NCBI GenBank assembly: GCA_948665105.1
Contig: CAPNGW010000152.1
Span: forward strand, 1 to 6,084
Direction: 5' to 3'
Length of the DNA stretch: 6,084 bases
From: an uncultured Lachnospiraceae bacterium
GTDB taxonomy: Bacteria > Bacillota > Clostridia > Lachnospirales > Lachnospiraceae
Shown: positions 5,607 through 6,084 of the stretch, in pieces
How positions within the stretch are numbered: position 1 is the first letter of the stretch
Layout of the letters: every line of letters starts with the position of its first letter
Made by a program: the position numbers and the translations under genes
Notes under the pieces: model-generated
What the model saw: the letters and a program-made list of their open reading frames with translations, nothing else
What the model was told of the DNA's origin: nothing
The model's database searches: none

Positions 5607-6084
5607 ATGAGTACATTGAATCTGACACTTCTTACCGACCTTTATGAACTGACTATGATGCAGGGATATTTCAAGACTGACAACCGGGATGTGGTGGTCT
5701 TCGACGCCTTCTACCGGAACAACCCCTCCGGAGGAGGATACGCTGTCTGCGCCGGTCTTGACCAGGTAATTGACTATGTGAAAAACCTGCATTTTGACCA
5801 GGAGGACCTGGATTACCTAAAGAGTATTGGTATTTTCGATGAGGATTTTCTCGATTATTTAAGCACCTTTAAGTTCTCCGGGGACATTTATTCTGTACCG
5901 GAAGGCACGGTTGTCTTTCCCAGGGAGCCCATTGTCAAGGTTATCGCCCCCATCATGGAGGCCCAGCTCATTGAGACGGCAGTTTTAAATATCATCAACC
6001 ACCAAAGCCTCATTGCCACAAAGGCATCCCGGGTCTGCCATGCCGCCCAGGGCGACAGTGTCATGGAGTTTGGGCTTCGCAGGG
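5607..6084 (+). CDS. pncB: Nicotinate phosphoribosyltransferase, N-terminal part (C-terminus beyond the window)
   Basis: The enzyme joins nicotinate and PRPP, with ATP hydrolysis, to form nicotinate mononucleotide, the entry step of the Preiss-Handler NAD salvage pathway in the cytoplasm. I translated 159 codons from the ATG at 5607. Family hallmarks are LLTDLYELTMMQGY (8-21), FDAFYRNNP (32-40), the YSVPEGTVVFP stretch (95-105), LIETAVLNIINHQSLIATKASR (121-142) and DSVMEFGLRR (150-159). These match the NAPRTase type common in Firmicutes. The C-terminal two thirds, including the phosphoribosyl-binding part, lie outside the window. No in-frame start exists between the leader SD and this ATG. 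The start-proximal GAAGAGAG is only a weak SD, which is unusual beside the strong SDs of the neighbours. It is transcribed divergently from the lipoprotein gene. Confidence 0.95.
   Translation, partial: MSTLNLTLLTDLYELTMMQGYFKTDNRDVVVFDAFYRNNPSGGGYAVCAGLDQVIDYVKNLHFDQEDLDYLKSIGIFDEDFLDYLSTFKFSGDIYSVPEGTVVFPREPIVKVIAPIMEAQLIETAVLNIINHQSLIATKASRVCHAAQGDSVMEFGLRR

Noticed and set aside
5425..5792. Minus-strand frames crossing the pncB start and the intergenic region
   Set aside because: They run antisense to pncB, whose N-terminus is clearly NAPRTase, and would overlay both promoters.

Overview
The window reads as a chromosomal housekeeping segment from a Firmicute, most likely a Clostridia/Lachnospiraceae-type gut anaerobe. 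This is inferred from the protein sequences: a RecJ with a DYDIDG motif, a clostridial AsnRS ending, a trigger-factor-like lipoprotein with a Gram-positive style lipobox, purine-rich Shine-Dalgarno (SD) sequences and sigma-A-type promoters. Base composition is moderate. I see no mobile element, CRISPR array, tRNA or rRNA. Genus or species cannot be assigned from the sequence alone.

Layout: five genes lie on the minus strand and one on the plus strand. From the left edge (all minus): the N-terminal 335 codons of recJ (ssDNA exonuclease, cut by the window edge), preceded by truA (tRNA pseudouridine synthase) with a 23-nt gap, so truA-recJ looks like one transcription unit with its own candidate promoter near 1839-1868. 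Next comes a rho-independent-type hairpin (1909-1946) that closes the upstream unit. That unit is, in transcription order, a trigger-factor-like FKBP lipoprotein, asnS (asparaginyl-tRNA synthetase) and a ZIP-family metal transporter. The lipoprotein-asnS gap is 42 nt and the asnS-ZIP gap is 81 nt. The latter holds an inverted repeat but no obvious promoter. At the right end pncB (nicotinate phosphoribosyltransferase) starts divergently on the plus strand and runs off the window.

The 242-bp divergent region (5365-5606) is the most information-rich non-coding stretch. It has candidate promoters in both directions, two perfect 10-bp palindromes between them, and a roughly 90-nt pncB leader that can form three tandem hairpins, with its best SD-like sequence 26 nt from the start codon. 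The genes serve tRNA decoding/charging (truA, asnS), DNA repair (recJ), NAD salvage (pncB), metal uptake (ZIP) and probably folding of exported proteins (the lipoprotein). They do not form a single pathway. I found no convincing new multi-gene system. The points most worth a second look are the exported trigger-factor homologue and the pncB leader.
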